Shown: positions 1 through 10,887 of the stretch, one piece after another
Numbering within the stretch: the stretch's first letter is position 1
Layout of the letters: each line of letters starts with the position of its first letter
Assembly (NCBI GenBank): GCA_039707655.1
Contig: CM077664.1
Coordinates: 201,804,195-201,868,194, forward strand
Reading direction: 5' to 3'
Length of the DNA stretch: 64,000 bases
DNA from: Elymus sibiricus
Lineage: Eukaryota; Streptophyta; Magnoliopsida; Poales; Poaceae
The notes under the pieces: model-generated
What the model saw: only the letters and a program-made list of their open reading frames with translations
Databases searched by the model: none
Told to the model about the DNA's origin: nothing
Translations under genes and position numbers: made by a program

Positions 1-470
1 CGGGAACAGTGGTGTGGCACTGCGAGGAGGAGGGATACACCTTCATCGTAGAGGCTGGTCACCCTAGACCGATTCCCGGTGCCAAGGAGTGCACACTGTC
101 ACGCTAGGGTGACCGCCAAGGCGATGCGACCTACTACTCACCGTAGTGTCGCCACCTTCTCCGAGTGTGGCGGCAACCATAGGATTGACACTATGACTCT
201 CAGGTTCGCCATGCCCATCCTACTCACCCTACTTGTCTGATGTTGCTGCCAGCACGTCTGCCTTCCTCTTGATTAGCTTTCTGGATTATATTTCAGTCCT
301 GGTGACCATTGACTCAGAGCGACCAAGTGACGCAAAGTCGCAAACTATGCCTTCATCATTTTTTTGCGGGGTAAATGAGAATTTTATTTCATAGGTGCAG
401 AATTACAATCATCATTTCGATCCCTTATTTCTTTTTCTTTTCTTAGGTCATGCATCGGAGCCTTGTATCA
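1..470. other. Unassigned left flank
   Basis: No recognisable element is seen. One forward frame (frame 3) is open from the window edge to about base 113 and reads like protein for roughly 37 residues (it contains VVWHCEEEGYTF). It could be the tail of an exon or of an element that begins outside the window. The last five bases (466-470, TATCA) are the expected target-site position of the LTR that starts at 471, but the partner copy is lost. Confidence 0.3.
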
Positions 471-3400
471 TGTAACACCCCAATAATCATGCTACAGTAA
501 ACTCATGCTAATGGTGCCATGTCATCATTATTAATTTTACTAAACTTCACTTTGATCCAAACCCAGTTCAAATTCAAATTTAAAATAAAGTCAAAAATAA
601 TATTTCTTCAAACATAAAAAAATGCTCATAATATTTAAAATAATATCTGAGTAATTGTCATGATGAATCCAACCTCATCTGGTTTCCCAAAATGCCCCTG
701 GGAATTATTTGGGCGGTCCAGCAGCAATTAATTTGGCCTTTTCAATTTCTAAAAATGGTTAAACAATTCCAAATGCCCTGAAACTTTTTGTGCAACTCCA
801 CAATATTGCCAAATATTTATGTGACAAGTTTCATCTACAACTAAAATCATTTGGTTTTGAAACAAAATGCAAAATAATGGCTAAAATAGAAAGCAGAAAA
901 GAATAAAGGAAAAGAAAGAAAAATCACTGGTGGACTGGGCTTTGAGTCACCACAGTGCAGCCCAGCCCACCACGGCTGGCCTTTCTCCCCCCTCGCGTCG
1001 CGCTGGAGACAGTGCGCTCGCCATGGCCGCCCACGCGCCGATGCGGCACGCGTCGAACATCCAGCGAGCCCCTGCGGAGGATAAGAAGCTCCCCGACGCC
1101 TCTGGCCAACCCTAGTCCTCCCATTCGTTCCCCTCGTCTCGCCCCCTTCGGTTTAGCCATCGCCCCTGACCACCGTGGCCGTGCCGTCGTCGTCCGCACG
1201 CACCGGAGCCTCCCCATGGCGCCAGAAGATGTCCGGGAGGTTCCCGCTCGTCGCCCTCAACCTCTCCCGTGAAGATTCCGTGCCGAGACGCTTCGAGACG
1301 ACGCAACCGCCCCCTTCTTCAACCTCGGATCCGTCACCCACGACCTCCCACGGCCTCCCCGAGCGCACATGCAGATCCGCTGTGAGCCCCCCTGTGAGCT
1401 CCCCTTCCTCCCCTGACCCCCCTGTGCTCCCGTCCGCCCGCGTAACCCCCCGCGCCCAAGCTCACCGCGAGCTCGCGGTCCGCCGCGGCTCTGGCCGCGC
1501 TCATCGCGCGCCCTCGCACCTACGGCCGCTCCGGGCCACGCCCTGGCTGCACCCTGCGCGCGCCCGCACCGGCCGCGCCCCGCGCAGCCCCGCCTGCTGC
1601 CGCTGCTCTGCCTGCTGCAGCCGCCCCGCTAGCGCCCCCGCGAGCGTGCTGCCTGCTGCTGCTTTGCCGCTGCGGCTCCGCTTGCTGCACTGCTGCTTGG
1701 CGCGCGTCGCCGATGCCCCGCACCCGCTACTGCTGCGCTGCTTTGCGCTCGCTCCCGCTGCCCCGCGCCCCCGCTCGCCTCCTGCTGCTTCTGCCCGCTG
1801 CTGCTTGCTTCCTCTGCCGCTGCCGGCCACGCGCGCCCGCTGTTGTGCGCCTCTGCCCGGCCGCGCCCGCCTCCGGCCGCCGCTGCCCCCGCTCTCCACG
1901 CTCGCAGCCGCCCGCGCCGAACCTCCCCCTGGCCAACGCCATGGCCGTCGGCGCCCTCCCGTGCCCGTGCGTGGCTTGGCCAGGAGAGCCACGACCAGAG
2001 CCACTGCTAGTGGGGCCCGGCTCAGTTAATTGGGGCTAATCCCCTGTTAGCTAAACCCCCCTTAATTAACATTTTTAAACTAAATCAGTTAACCTAGCAG
2101 TCAATGACAGGTGGACCCAGTCAACATGTTGACCAGTCAACTGCCGAGTCACTAATTGGGCCCACTGTCAGCCACACGTGCACATCTTTGGGTACACTCT
2201 TTGTGTACCCGTAGCATTTACATTTATAATAATTTCGAATTAGTAATATTCCAAAAAATCCAGAAAATCATTTAAACTTTAGAAAATCATATAAAATAAA
2301 CCGTAACTCGGATGAAAATAATTTATATATGAAAATGATCAGAAAAATAAGATGAATCCGAATATGTCATCCACATACCTGTCACATGCCTCCAACAATG
2401 CAAACATGGAACCTTCCCCTCCGGTTCATCTGTCTGACAGATGCCTAAAACCGGGAAAATATTCCCAGATATTTTCCTGCTCCGTCTGTAACGTGTAGCA
2501 TTGCGTTAGGTCACCCCTAGCACAGCATATTGCCATGTCATGCATCGTGCTGCATTAGTGTGCTTTATATTTACTGTTTCCTCCCCCTCTTCTTCTCTGG
2601 TAGATTCCGAGACTGTCGCTGCCTCCGAGTACGACTACGTCGACGATGCCCCCTCCTTCTCGGCAGAGCTTCCAGGCAAGCAAACCCCATTTATCATCCA
2701 GATATCGCCCATTCCTTCTCTCTTATTCTTGCATTAGATTTTGCTACTGTTGTATTCCGATAGTTCCTATTCTGATGCATAGCCTGTTTTTGATAACCTG
2801 TTGTTGATACTATACATGTTATCCTAAATGCTTAGTATAGAAATGTCAGTGTCCCATCAGTGACTCTACACCCTTGTTCGTGTTGCCATGCTTGTTATCT
2901 GGGTTGTCCGAGATGATGGATCATTGTACCGAGGCCAGAACACCCATAAAGGCCCTTACAATTGTACGACTCTACCGAGCCATATCAAGTGTGATCTACC
3001 GAGGGTGATTCCTTGTATTTCACTCTCGATGACGACTCTGTAGTGTAGCACATCTAGTGTGATGTACTGAGGGTGATTCCTCGTATTTCACTCTAGGTGA
3101 TGACTCTGCCATGCAGTATATCAAGGTAAACCTATCGAGGGTGATTCCTCAGATTTCACCTTGATGGTATGGACCTGAACCCAGACTGTTACAATGCTAA
3201 AGGCGGGTCGGCCCCAAGGGTACCCGCGAGAGATAATGTAGCGGAACGACAGGGCAGGTGGAGACCACCCAGGAGAGAGGTGGGCCTGGTCCTTGGTCGT
3301 GGTCCGCGAGTTACCTAGTCGGAGCGACGGCCCTGGTCGTCTCCGCGAGATGATAATAATACACTAACGGATTTGGGTATTTGATCTGAGTTGGCCGCTG

Positions 3401-4526
3401 GCCTATACGCACTAACCGCCACGCGGGGTAATGGTATATGGGACCCTCGGCGTCGTACGATTTCTTCCGAAAGCTCTACAGATGTCACAGTTGAGCTGCA
3501 CGCGTCCGGGTGGTCCGCGTAAGCACCTACTTTGTATAAAAAGGTTGCCAGGACTGGTCCCGGCCATCCACGCAACGTGCAGGAGTGCTTAGGGCGATTG
3601 GCCCATGACCCCTTCGTGCTTAGGATGTAGACCGGCGTGCTGACCTCTCTGGAGAGCCTAGGTAGGACTACGGCGTGTCGATAATCCGAGGCCGGGCATT
3701 ACCCAGAACAGTGTGTCCGGCCAGAGGTAATCGAGCGTGTTGGGCAATGTGGTGCACCCCTGCAGGGAAGTAATCTATTCGAATAGCCGTGTCCATGGTA
3801 ACAAGACGCTTGGGGTTGTATCCTGATCTACTACAACTAGAACTGGATACTTTTGTGATACTAACTGTTTTACTACTCCGGGATCTCTTTCTCGCTGGGT
3901 AGTCGAGGAAGGATCTCTGGGTGTTGCTGATGAATACATGATACTAAATATTATATGTAAACTCCTCTCTTCTACTGCTGCAAGATGATGGCTGCAAGAA
4001 GATGTAGTCTTCGATAGGTGGAGGTTCTCCCCCCTTATTCTGGCATTTCTGCAGTTTAGTCCACAGATATACCCCATTCCTTTGATACCGATGCATATGT
4101 AGTATAGATCTGATGTAAGTCTTGCGAGTACTTTGGATGAGTACTCACGGTTGCTTTGCTACTTCTTTTCTTCTTCCCGGATATTGCGATCAGATGATGG
4201 AGACCAGGAGCCAGAGGATCCCGATGATGATTCTACGTGGAGTTCGACTTCGAGGAGTAGTTCGGAGGTCCCAGGCAGGAGGCCTGCGCCTTTTCGATCA
4301 AGAGTCGTTTGTTTTTTGCCTTCTTGAGGCACCTTTGTAATTGTCTGTAGTCAGACCTAACTCTTGATGTAATTTCGGGTCTTACGACCCTGGCTTGTAA
4401 CTTATGAGACTAATGTTTATCCTTTGTGTCATAGAGTTGTGTTGTGATATTATACCGTGAGTCACTGATCTTGATCGTGCCTGCTGCGTGGATGTTTAGT
4501 GCACGATTAATTTCGGGGGCGTCACA
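471..4526 (+). mobile_element. Long Gypsy LTR (5' LTR), about 4.06 kb, Tekay/Del-like
   Basis: The segment begins TGTAACACCCC and ends GGGGGCGTCACA, the TG...CA termini of an LTR. It is followed after three bases by TGGTATCA, the start of an initiator-Met tRNA primer site. Termini and primer site together resemble plant Tekay/Del chromovirus LTRs; that family assignment is inference. The interior has a GC-rich block (about 1390-2030), an AT-rich block and three 68-bp repeats. A second partial copy of this LTR lies at 10888-13167 in the same orientation. The long forward reading frame in the GC block has skewed Ala/Pro/Arg composition and overlaps equally long reverse frames, so it is not taken as a gene. 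Confidence 0.75.
2990..3175 (+). repeat. Three 68-bp tandem units inside the Gypsy LTR
   Basis: The core GAGGGTGATTCC recurs at 3001, 3069 and 3137, each time followed by a TTTCACTCT- or TTTCACC-type segment. The period is 68 bp. The same three units are present in the second LTR copy, starting near 12464, so the triplication predates the separation of the two LTRs. Confidence 0.8.
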
Positions 4527-4545
4527 AGTTGGTATCACATTTTGT
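4527..4545 (+). other. Gypsy primer-binding-site remnant and deletion junction
   Basis: AGTTGGTATCACA directly follows the LTR and matches the beginning of an initiator-Met tRNA primer site. Within a few bases the sequence switches to GTCAACTCAGCTCACTAGG, which is internal sequence of the Copia family (also at about 22014 in Copia-2). The whole Gypsy interior is therefore missing here. This is a deletion junction, not an insertion boundary. Confidence 0.7.
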
Positions 4546-5304
4546 CAACTCAGCTCACTAGGCAAAGGAATTCTCACAAAGATTTGCAATGAATTAACTG
4601 CGATACTAGCGAAAAGAAAATAAACACAGAAAAGAAGCAAAGCAACATCTAGATGAAGTTTTTTTTTAAGAAACACTAGAGAACTTCATCTAGATGGGTC
4701 GGCGACTAGGTCACCTATGTTAGAGTATATTGACTTAGGAGTCAAGTGAGAACACTTGATCATAGATCATACTCTTCGTTTAAGCTCAAAATGGGGTTGC
4801 CATTTTTCCTTTAAGCATTTCAATGTATTCACATCTTGTTGAGTTGCTTTAGCTCATGTTGAGTAAAGCTTCTCTAAGATGTGAGAACTTACATTGGGAT
4901 TTTGTGGTGACGTCCATCATGTAGTTGAACTTGAAGTGGATGCTCAAGAGTTGAAGTTGGGAGCGATCCTATCTTTTGTAGTTCATCTTCCTACATGGGT
5001 TAGCTTTGCAAGGAACAACATGTATACCCAAAATGACAAGAATGAAGCATATCTCAAGAATTTGTCAAATGATATGTTTAGGTTGTCTTGTTCATTATTC
5101 CTCCATCAATTGTTGATACTTGGGTCATACAAGATTGCTCATGATAAGAGTGAGACGCAATCTTGTGGCATGAAGCTTGTCCAAGTACCTACAAAAGGTT
5201 AGATACAACACAAGGGAGCAAAATGTCCAAGATATAAGATGATCATGGAAGTAACATGGATTAGTCAAGAATACTCATGCCCTTGTATGCATCCATATGA
5301 ACCT

Positions 5305-6699
5305 CTAGTTCACGTTTGAAGCATCTATGATGTTCAACTCACTTCTCAAGTGACAAAACACTTTCTCATCAAGGGGTTTGGTAAAGATGTCCACCAATTG
5401 TTTGTCGGTACGAACATGTTTAAGGTCGATGTCACCTTTCTCAACATGATCTCGAATGAAATGGTGACGAACCTCAATATGCTTTGTTCGAGAATGTTGC
5501 ACGGGATTGTGTGCTATCTTAATAGCACTCTCATTGTCACATAGTAATGGTACATGTCTCACATGCACTCCATAGTCTTTAAGAGTTTGTGTCATCCATA
5601 GTAATTGTGCACAACATGATCCCGCGGCAATGTATTCCGCTTCGGCAGTAGATAGAGATACGGAGTTTTGTTTCTTGGAGGACCAAGACACAAGAGATCT
5701 ACCAAGAAATTGACATGTACCCAAAGTGGATTTTCTGTCAACCTTGTCTCCGGCATAATCCGAATCGGAGTAGCTAACAAGATTAAAAGAAGATCCTTTG
5801 GGATACCATATGCCAAAGTTTGGTGTATGTATCAAGTATCTCACAATTCTTTTCACCGCCTTAAGGTGACACTCTTTTGGTGCCGCTTGGTATCGTGCAC
5901 ACATGCACACACTTAGCATAATGTCGGGACGGGAGGCACATAGATATAGCAATGAACCAATCATAGATCGATAAACCTTTTGATTAATAGGTTTGCCATC
6001 CTTGGCTAAGTCAAGATGTCCACTCGTGGGCATGGGAGTTTTCATACCTTTACATTCTTGCATGTTGAACTTCTTGAATAAGTCCTTGGTATAATTCGTT
6101 TGAGAAACAAAGGTACCTTCCCTAGTTTGCTTGATTTGCAAACCCAGAAAGAATTTGAGTTCACACATCATAGACATCTCAAACTTTTCCGACATCAACC
6201 TTCCAAACTTTTCACTAAAAGAGGGGTTAGTAGATCCAAAGATAATATCATCAACATAAATTTGGCATACAAATAATTCTCCATTAACCCTCTTAGTGAA
6301 CAAAGTTGAATCAATCTTCCCAATCTCAAAACCTTTTTCAAGAAGAAACTTTGTCAAGCATTTGTACCAAGCTCTAGGGGCTTGTTTAAGACCATAAAGA
6401 GCTTTACGAAGTTTGTACACATGATTAGGTTTCTTGGGATTCTCAAAGCCGGGAGGTTGTTTAACATACACTTCCTCCTCAATTTCACCATTTTAGAAAG
6501 CACTTTTTATATCCATTTGATAAAGGGTGATATCATGGTGATTGGCATAAGCAAATAAAATGTGAATGGACTCAAGTCTTGCAACGGGGGCATAGGTCTC
6601 ACCATAGTCCATACCTTCGACTTGTGTGTAACCTTGTGCTACGAGACGAGCCTTGTTGCGTACAACTTGTCCATCTTCATCTTGCTTATTCCGAAACAC
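5305..6699 (-). pseudogene. Copia-1 reverse transcriptase and RNase H part (nonsense-broken)
   Basis: This is the C-terminal part of the Copia polyprotein. Visible in order are an RT N-terminal block ([20 protein letters not shown]), the catalytic YVDD at 6247-6258, the block [12 protein letters not shown], and Copia RNase H blocks ([33 protein letters not shown]) ending with FTKPLD near the stop. An in-frame stop at 6493-6495 replaces a Leu codon of Copia-2 just after MDIKSAF. The frame is the same on both sides. The protein would copy element RNA into DNA in cytoplasmic particles. It cannot be made intact here. Confidence 0.88.
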
Positions 6700-6881
6700 T
6701 CATTTGGTTCCAATGATGTTTTGCTCTTCCTTAGGCTTCTCAACCAATGTCCACACTTGGTTCCTCTCAAAGTTTTGTAGCTCTTCGTGCATTGCATTCA
6801 CCCAATCGGGGTCCTTGAGAGCATCTTCTACCTTCAAGGGTTCAACACTAGAGAGAAATGAGTAATGCTCACAAAAGTTAG

Positions 6882-7967
6882 CTAAACGAGATTTAGAGCG
6901 AGTGATTCTCCCGGATTGGATATCTCCAAGTATTTGTTCGACGGGATGACCTTGTCGATTCTTGCTCTAACTCGAGGTAGCTTTTTCTTGGGTTGTGGTG
7001 AGGCTTCCTCATCATCATATTCTTCTTCTTCGTTGATGTTATCGTTGTTCGCTTGTGGAGATGGAGAAGGAGGTTGAGGTGGATCATCTTGTTGCACTTC
7101 CTCATTCCCATCGTCTTGACGTGTTCCACTTGTGGATGCCTCCATATCAACTTGTCGTTCACCTTGATGTGAAGTTGGGGCTTCCACTTGAATAGACGAG
7201 GTACTCTCCTTTACTTTCACGGGGCGAATCTTGCCAATGGGCAAGTCTTGGATTGCTTCCGATGGTTCTTGATCTCCTACATCAAGTGGCAATTGCTCGA
7301 CTTGCGAGCCGTTAGTCTCATCAAACTTCATATCTACCGTCTCTTCAACTTTTCGAGTGAAGTTGTTGTAGACACGGTAAGTGTGAGAGTTCGATCCATA
7401 ACCAAGTAGGAAACCTTCATGAGATTTAGGAGCAAATTTTGAACGACGATGCTTATCAAGAATATAACATTTTGAGCCAAATACTCGAAAGTATCCAACT
7501 TGTGGTTTGTTACCGGTGAGCAGTTCATATGCCGTTTTACCAAGAAGCTTGTGAAGGTAAAGTCGGTTTGTTGCATGACAAGCTGTTTCAACCGCTTCCG
7601 CCCAAAAATGTCTTGACGTCTTGTATTCATCAAGCATCGTTCTTGCCATCTCAATAAGTGCCCGGTTCTTCCTCTCAACAACTCCATTTTGTTGAGGTGT
7701 GTACGTAGCCGAGAACTCATATGAAATACCCTCCTCATCAAGAAAGGTGTCCACATTGGTGTTCTTGAACTCCGTTCCGTTGTCACTTCGAACCTTCTTG
7801 ATCTTCACTTCAAATTGGTTTTGAGCCTTTCTTGCAAAGTTCTTGAAGATCTTTTGTACCTGTGATTTGTCATCAAGAAAGAACACCCACGTAAATCTGG
7901 AAAAAATCGTCAACAATGACCAAACCGAAAGAGTTACCACCAAGACTCTTATTGGAGTTGGGACCAA
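6882..7967 (-). pseudogene. Copia-1 integrase core and linker (frameshifted at both ends)
   Basis: This part carries the integrase catalytic core: the second Asp in VRSDNGTEFKN and the Glu in PQQNGVVERKNRALIEMARTM are visible. It continues through the Copia C-terminal GKTAYELLTGNKP region and an acidic, Pro/Gln-rich linker. The upstream frame runs out at about 7873. Relative to Copia-2, one extra A lies in the A-run near 7898-7905, shifting the frame inside the integrase. A second one-base change near 6950 (GACGGGATGACC against GACGAGATGATCC in Copia-2) shifts the frame before the RT. Both breaks are visible by direct comparison with Copia-2. Confidence 0.85.
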
Positions 7968-9240
7968 AAAGATCCATATGAAGTAGCTCGAGTGGTCTCC
8001 TTGTGGTCATAATATTCTTTACGGGATGGCTTCCTCCAACTTGTTTTCCTACTTGGCAAGCACTACAAAGTCGATCTTTGTCAAATATAACATCTTTCAC
8101 TCCAAGAATGTGATCTCCTTTAACAAGTTTATCAAGGTTACGCATGCCAACATGTCCAAGTCTTCTATGCCATAACCAACCTTTAGAAGATTTAGCAATT
8201 AAGCATGTACGAGGTTGGGCTCTCTTAGTGAAATCAACAATGTATAGATCACCTCTACGAATGCCGGTAAAGACCATATTATGATTATCTTGGTGAAACA
8301 CTTGGCAATCTACTTTGGTAAATAGAACATTAAAACCAAAATCGGCTAGTCTAGATACGGAAACAAGATTGTAACCAAGAGATTCAACAAGCATAACATT
8401 TTGTATGGAGCTATCATTGGATATGGCCACCTTACCAAGGCCAAGTACCTTACCCTTGGAGTTGTCTCCAAAAGTCACATACTTGCGTGGACCATCATTT
8501 TTAGCAAGCTCACGAAACATGTCTCTATCTCCGGTCATGTGATCGGTACAACCGCTATCAAGAATCCACTCTTTTCCTCCGGCCATATAATCTCGAAGAT
8601 TTGCCATAAGACTGAGATTCCTCGTGGTCTTCTCAAATTCAATATCAAAGTCTTCGTCTTCATCATAATAGCCATGCTCAACATCATCATCATCATGCAT
8701 GTGATCATCACAAATGGCAACAGATTCATTAGTTCCATGATCATGAAAATGTTCAAGTTTATGGATTCTAATGGTTTCCATGATAATGTTGCTAATAGTT
8801 CTAACATCTCCTTTGGCACGCATAAGATCACGAAGCTCAAACAAGCAATCATCAAACTTAGGATCACTAGGACTCATCTTGTGAAAAGCAACAGCCTTAT
8901 GAAGAATCTTATCGAGACTCTTTAAGGAGTAATCAAGATATCGCTTTTCTAAGTCATGCCATAGAGTATAAGCACATTCAAAGTTTTGCATACAACCAAG
9001 CACAACCTTAGGTAATCCTCTAATGATAAGATTGACGGTTCTAAGATTACGAAGCATGTCAATTTCCTCTTCATGAGTAGGATGCAAGGGATCAATAGGG
9101 GGCACATAAGGATTATGAATATACTTGCTCAAGTTAAATTCATCAAAGATATCAAGCATTTCATCCTTCCAAAAGTTGTAATACTCCCCATTGAGAATAG
9201 GCACTCTACGTCTAAGACTCCCCAACGTAGACACATCCAT
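7873..9240 (-). pseudogene. Copia-1 Gag, protease and integrase N-terminus
   Basis: I take the start as the ATG at 9240 (MDVSTLGSLRRRVP). It lies just downstream of the primer site; the open frame continues upstream into the LTR only by chance. The first 225 or so residues are a Copia Gag (NFWKDEML, LWHDLEKRY, LDKILHKAV). An acidic stretch DDHMHDDDDVEHGYYDEDED follows, then protease with the active-site DSG in WILDSGCTDHM, then the integrase HHCC zinc site (WLWHRRLGHVG, then CSACQVGKQ). No CCHC zinc knuckle is seen between Gag and protease. The frame fails inside the integrase near 7900. Confidence 0.85.
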
Positions 9241-9281
9241 CTCCCTCCAAAGGTGATGAAACCAAGGCAATGGAGACCAAA

Positions 9282-9293
9282 GCTCTGATACCA
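9282..9293 (-). other. Copia-1 primer-binding site
   Basis: On the minus strand it reads TGGTATCAGAGC, complementary to the 3' end of initiator-Met tRNA, two bases inside the 5' LTR. It fixes the orientation of the element and the LTR boundary at 9296. Confidence 0.9.
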
Positions 9294-9295
9294 AT

Positions 9296-10887
9296 TGTGG
9301 GATCGAGGAGATAGGTCTAGAGGGGGGGGTGAATAGACTCTTAACCAGCCAAAGTGCAGTTTTTAATTTCTCTTGGAACTTAGGCAGATTTTGGCACAAG
9401 TTAAGATCACTCCAATACTTTCTACACATGCATATCTAGAGATTGAGCAACGGAAATAGTAAAGCATGCAAGAGTACGGAAAGTAAAGGGGTAGAGTATG
9501 GAAGATCAAACGCAATGAAGACACGGTGGTTTTTGGCGTGGTTTCGATAGGTGGTGCTATCGTACGTCCACGTTGATGGAGACTTCAACCCACGAAGGGT
9601 AACGGTTGCGCGAGTCCACGGAGGGCTCCACCCACGAAGGGTCCACGAAGAAGCAACCTTGTCTATTCCACCATGGCTTACGTCCACGAAGGACTAGCCT
9701 CACTCGGGGTAGATCTTCACGAAGTAGGCGATCTCCTTGCCCTTACAAACTCCTTGGTTCAACTCCACATCATGTCGGAGGCTCCCAAGTGACACCTAAC
9801 CAATCTAGGAGACACCACTCTCCAAAAGGTAATAGACGGTGTGTTGTTGATGAACTCCTTGCTCTTGTGCTTCAAATGATAGTCTTCCCAGCACTCAAAC
9901 AACTCCTCACGGATTTGGCTATGGTGGAAGAGGGATTTGAGTGGAAAGCAACTTGGGAAAGGCTAGAAATCAAGATTCAAATGGTAGGAATGGAATAGCT
10001 TGATCTCAACACCTGAGTAGGTGGTTCTCTCTCAGAAAATGTATGGTGGAAGTGTAGGCACGTTCTGATGGCTCTCCTTACTGAGAAGGAGGTGGTGGAG
10101 GGGTATATATAGCCTCCACACAAAATCCAACCGTTACACACTTTTGACCCAACTCGGTGGCACCGAAACCATCATCTCTGTAACACCGAACTGTGTAAAA
10201 GATATGAACTTTAGGAATCTCAGTGGGACCGATAGGAACAACTCGGATGGACCGAAGTGCAATGGCTAGGGCAAACCTCATCTCGGTGGCACCGATTGCA
10301 TCAACTCGGTAGGACCGAAGTGAAGCAATAAGGCAACAGAGAGTTGGCAAGCCATCTCGGTGAGACCGATTTGCAAAACTCGATGAGACCAAAGTAGGTG
10401 CAAATGATCACAGAGAGTTGGCAAGGCCATCTCGGTGGGACCGAGATCCATTTCGGTGGATCCGACTTGTTAGGGTTTTGGCAGTGGCTAATTCTAGGTG
10501 AACTCGGTGGCTCTGGATAGGAAATTTCGGTGGGGCCGAGTTGGAATGTGGGTTTTGGACATATTTGGATAGAGAGAGTGGTTGAGGGTTTAGGAGTACT
10601 GTCACTAAGCACTTGAGCAAAAAGACCATTAAGCAACACATCATCCCCTTTTAATAGTATTGGCTTCCCTATGGACTCAATGTGATCTTGGATCACTAAA
10701 CCAAAAATGTAGAGTCTTGATTTTTTGCCAATCCTTGTCCTTAGCATTTTGAAGGGGTTCCACGTCCTCTTGTCCCTGCCACACCGTTGTTGAACTTGTC
10801 TGAAATTCACTAGATAAAAGCATTAGTCCAACAATATGTATGTTGGCATAAATTACCAAAACCACCAAGGGAGCAAATGTGCTTTCA
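9296..10887 (-). repeat. Copia-1 5' LTR with palindrome cluster and TATA box
   Basis: In element orientation the LTR starts TGAAAGCACATTTGC at 10887 and ends CGATCCCACA at 9296 (1592 bp). It matches both LTRs of Copia-2 over its length. The TATA box is TATATATA at 10104-10111, read on the minus strand. Upstream of it (10140-10560) is a run of imperfect palindromes of the type CTCGGTGGNACCGA. The surviving LTR is the 5' one; the 3' LTR is lost. Confidence 0.88.
10104..10111 (-). promoter_or_regulatory. TATA box of the Copia-1 LTR
   Basis: TATATATA sits in a short GC-rich setting (GGAGGCTATATATACCCCTCC on the minus strand, read in part). The same box lies at 20302-20309 and 29434-29441 in the two Copia-2 LTRs. 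The position immediately downstream of the palindrome cluster supports a promoter role (inference). Confidence 0.65.

Larger units (their letters stand above)
4545..10887 (-). mobile_element. Copia-1: Sirevirus-like Copia retrotransposon, 3' end deleted
   Basis: The element reads on the minus strand: 5' LTR at 9296-10887, primer site at 9282-9293, then Gag, protease, integrase, reverse transcriptase and RNase H down to 5305, and a 3' untranslated part to about 4545. Compared with Copia-2 in this window, the terminal stretch of about 0.9 kb and the whole 3' LTR are missing. The order integrase before reverse transcriptase defines Copia. The RT and RNase H wording resembles the Sirevirus lineage (inference). 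The coding region has two frameshifts and one nonsense codon. Its right flank, CCCCC, lies within a fragment of the Gypsy LTR. Confidence 0.88.

Noticed and set aside
1175..2029. A 284-codon forward frame in the first Gypsy LTR
   Set aside because: Ala/Pro/Arg/Cys-rich composition in a GC-rich LTR block, overlapping long frames on the other strand. The second LTR copy has a length difference that breaks it, and no domain is visible.
4894..5202. A 102-codon forward frame left of Copia-1
   Set aside because: It lies in the Copia 3' untranslated region, and the matching stretch in Copia-2 (22408-22700) is broken by indels.
8401..8925. A 174-codon forward frame inside the Copia Gag/protease region, and its counterpart at 25906-26418
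   Set aside because: Shadow frames opposite the Gag-protease coding strand; conserved only because the coding strand is.
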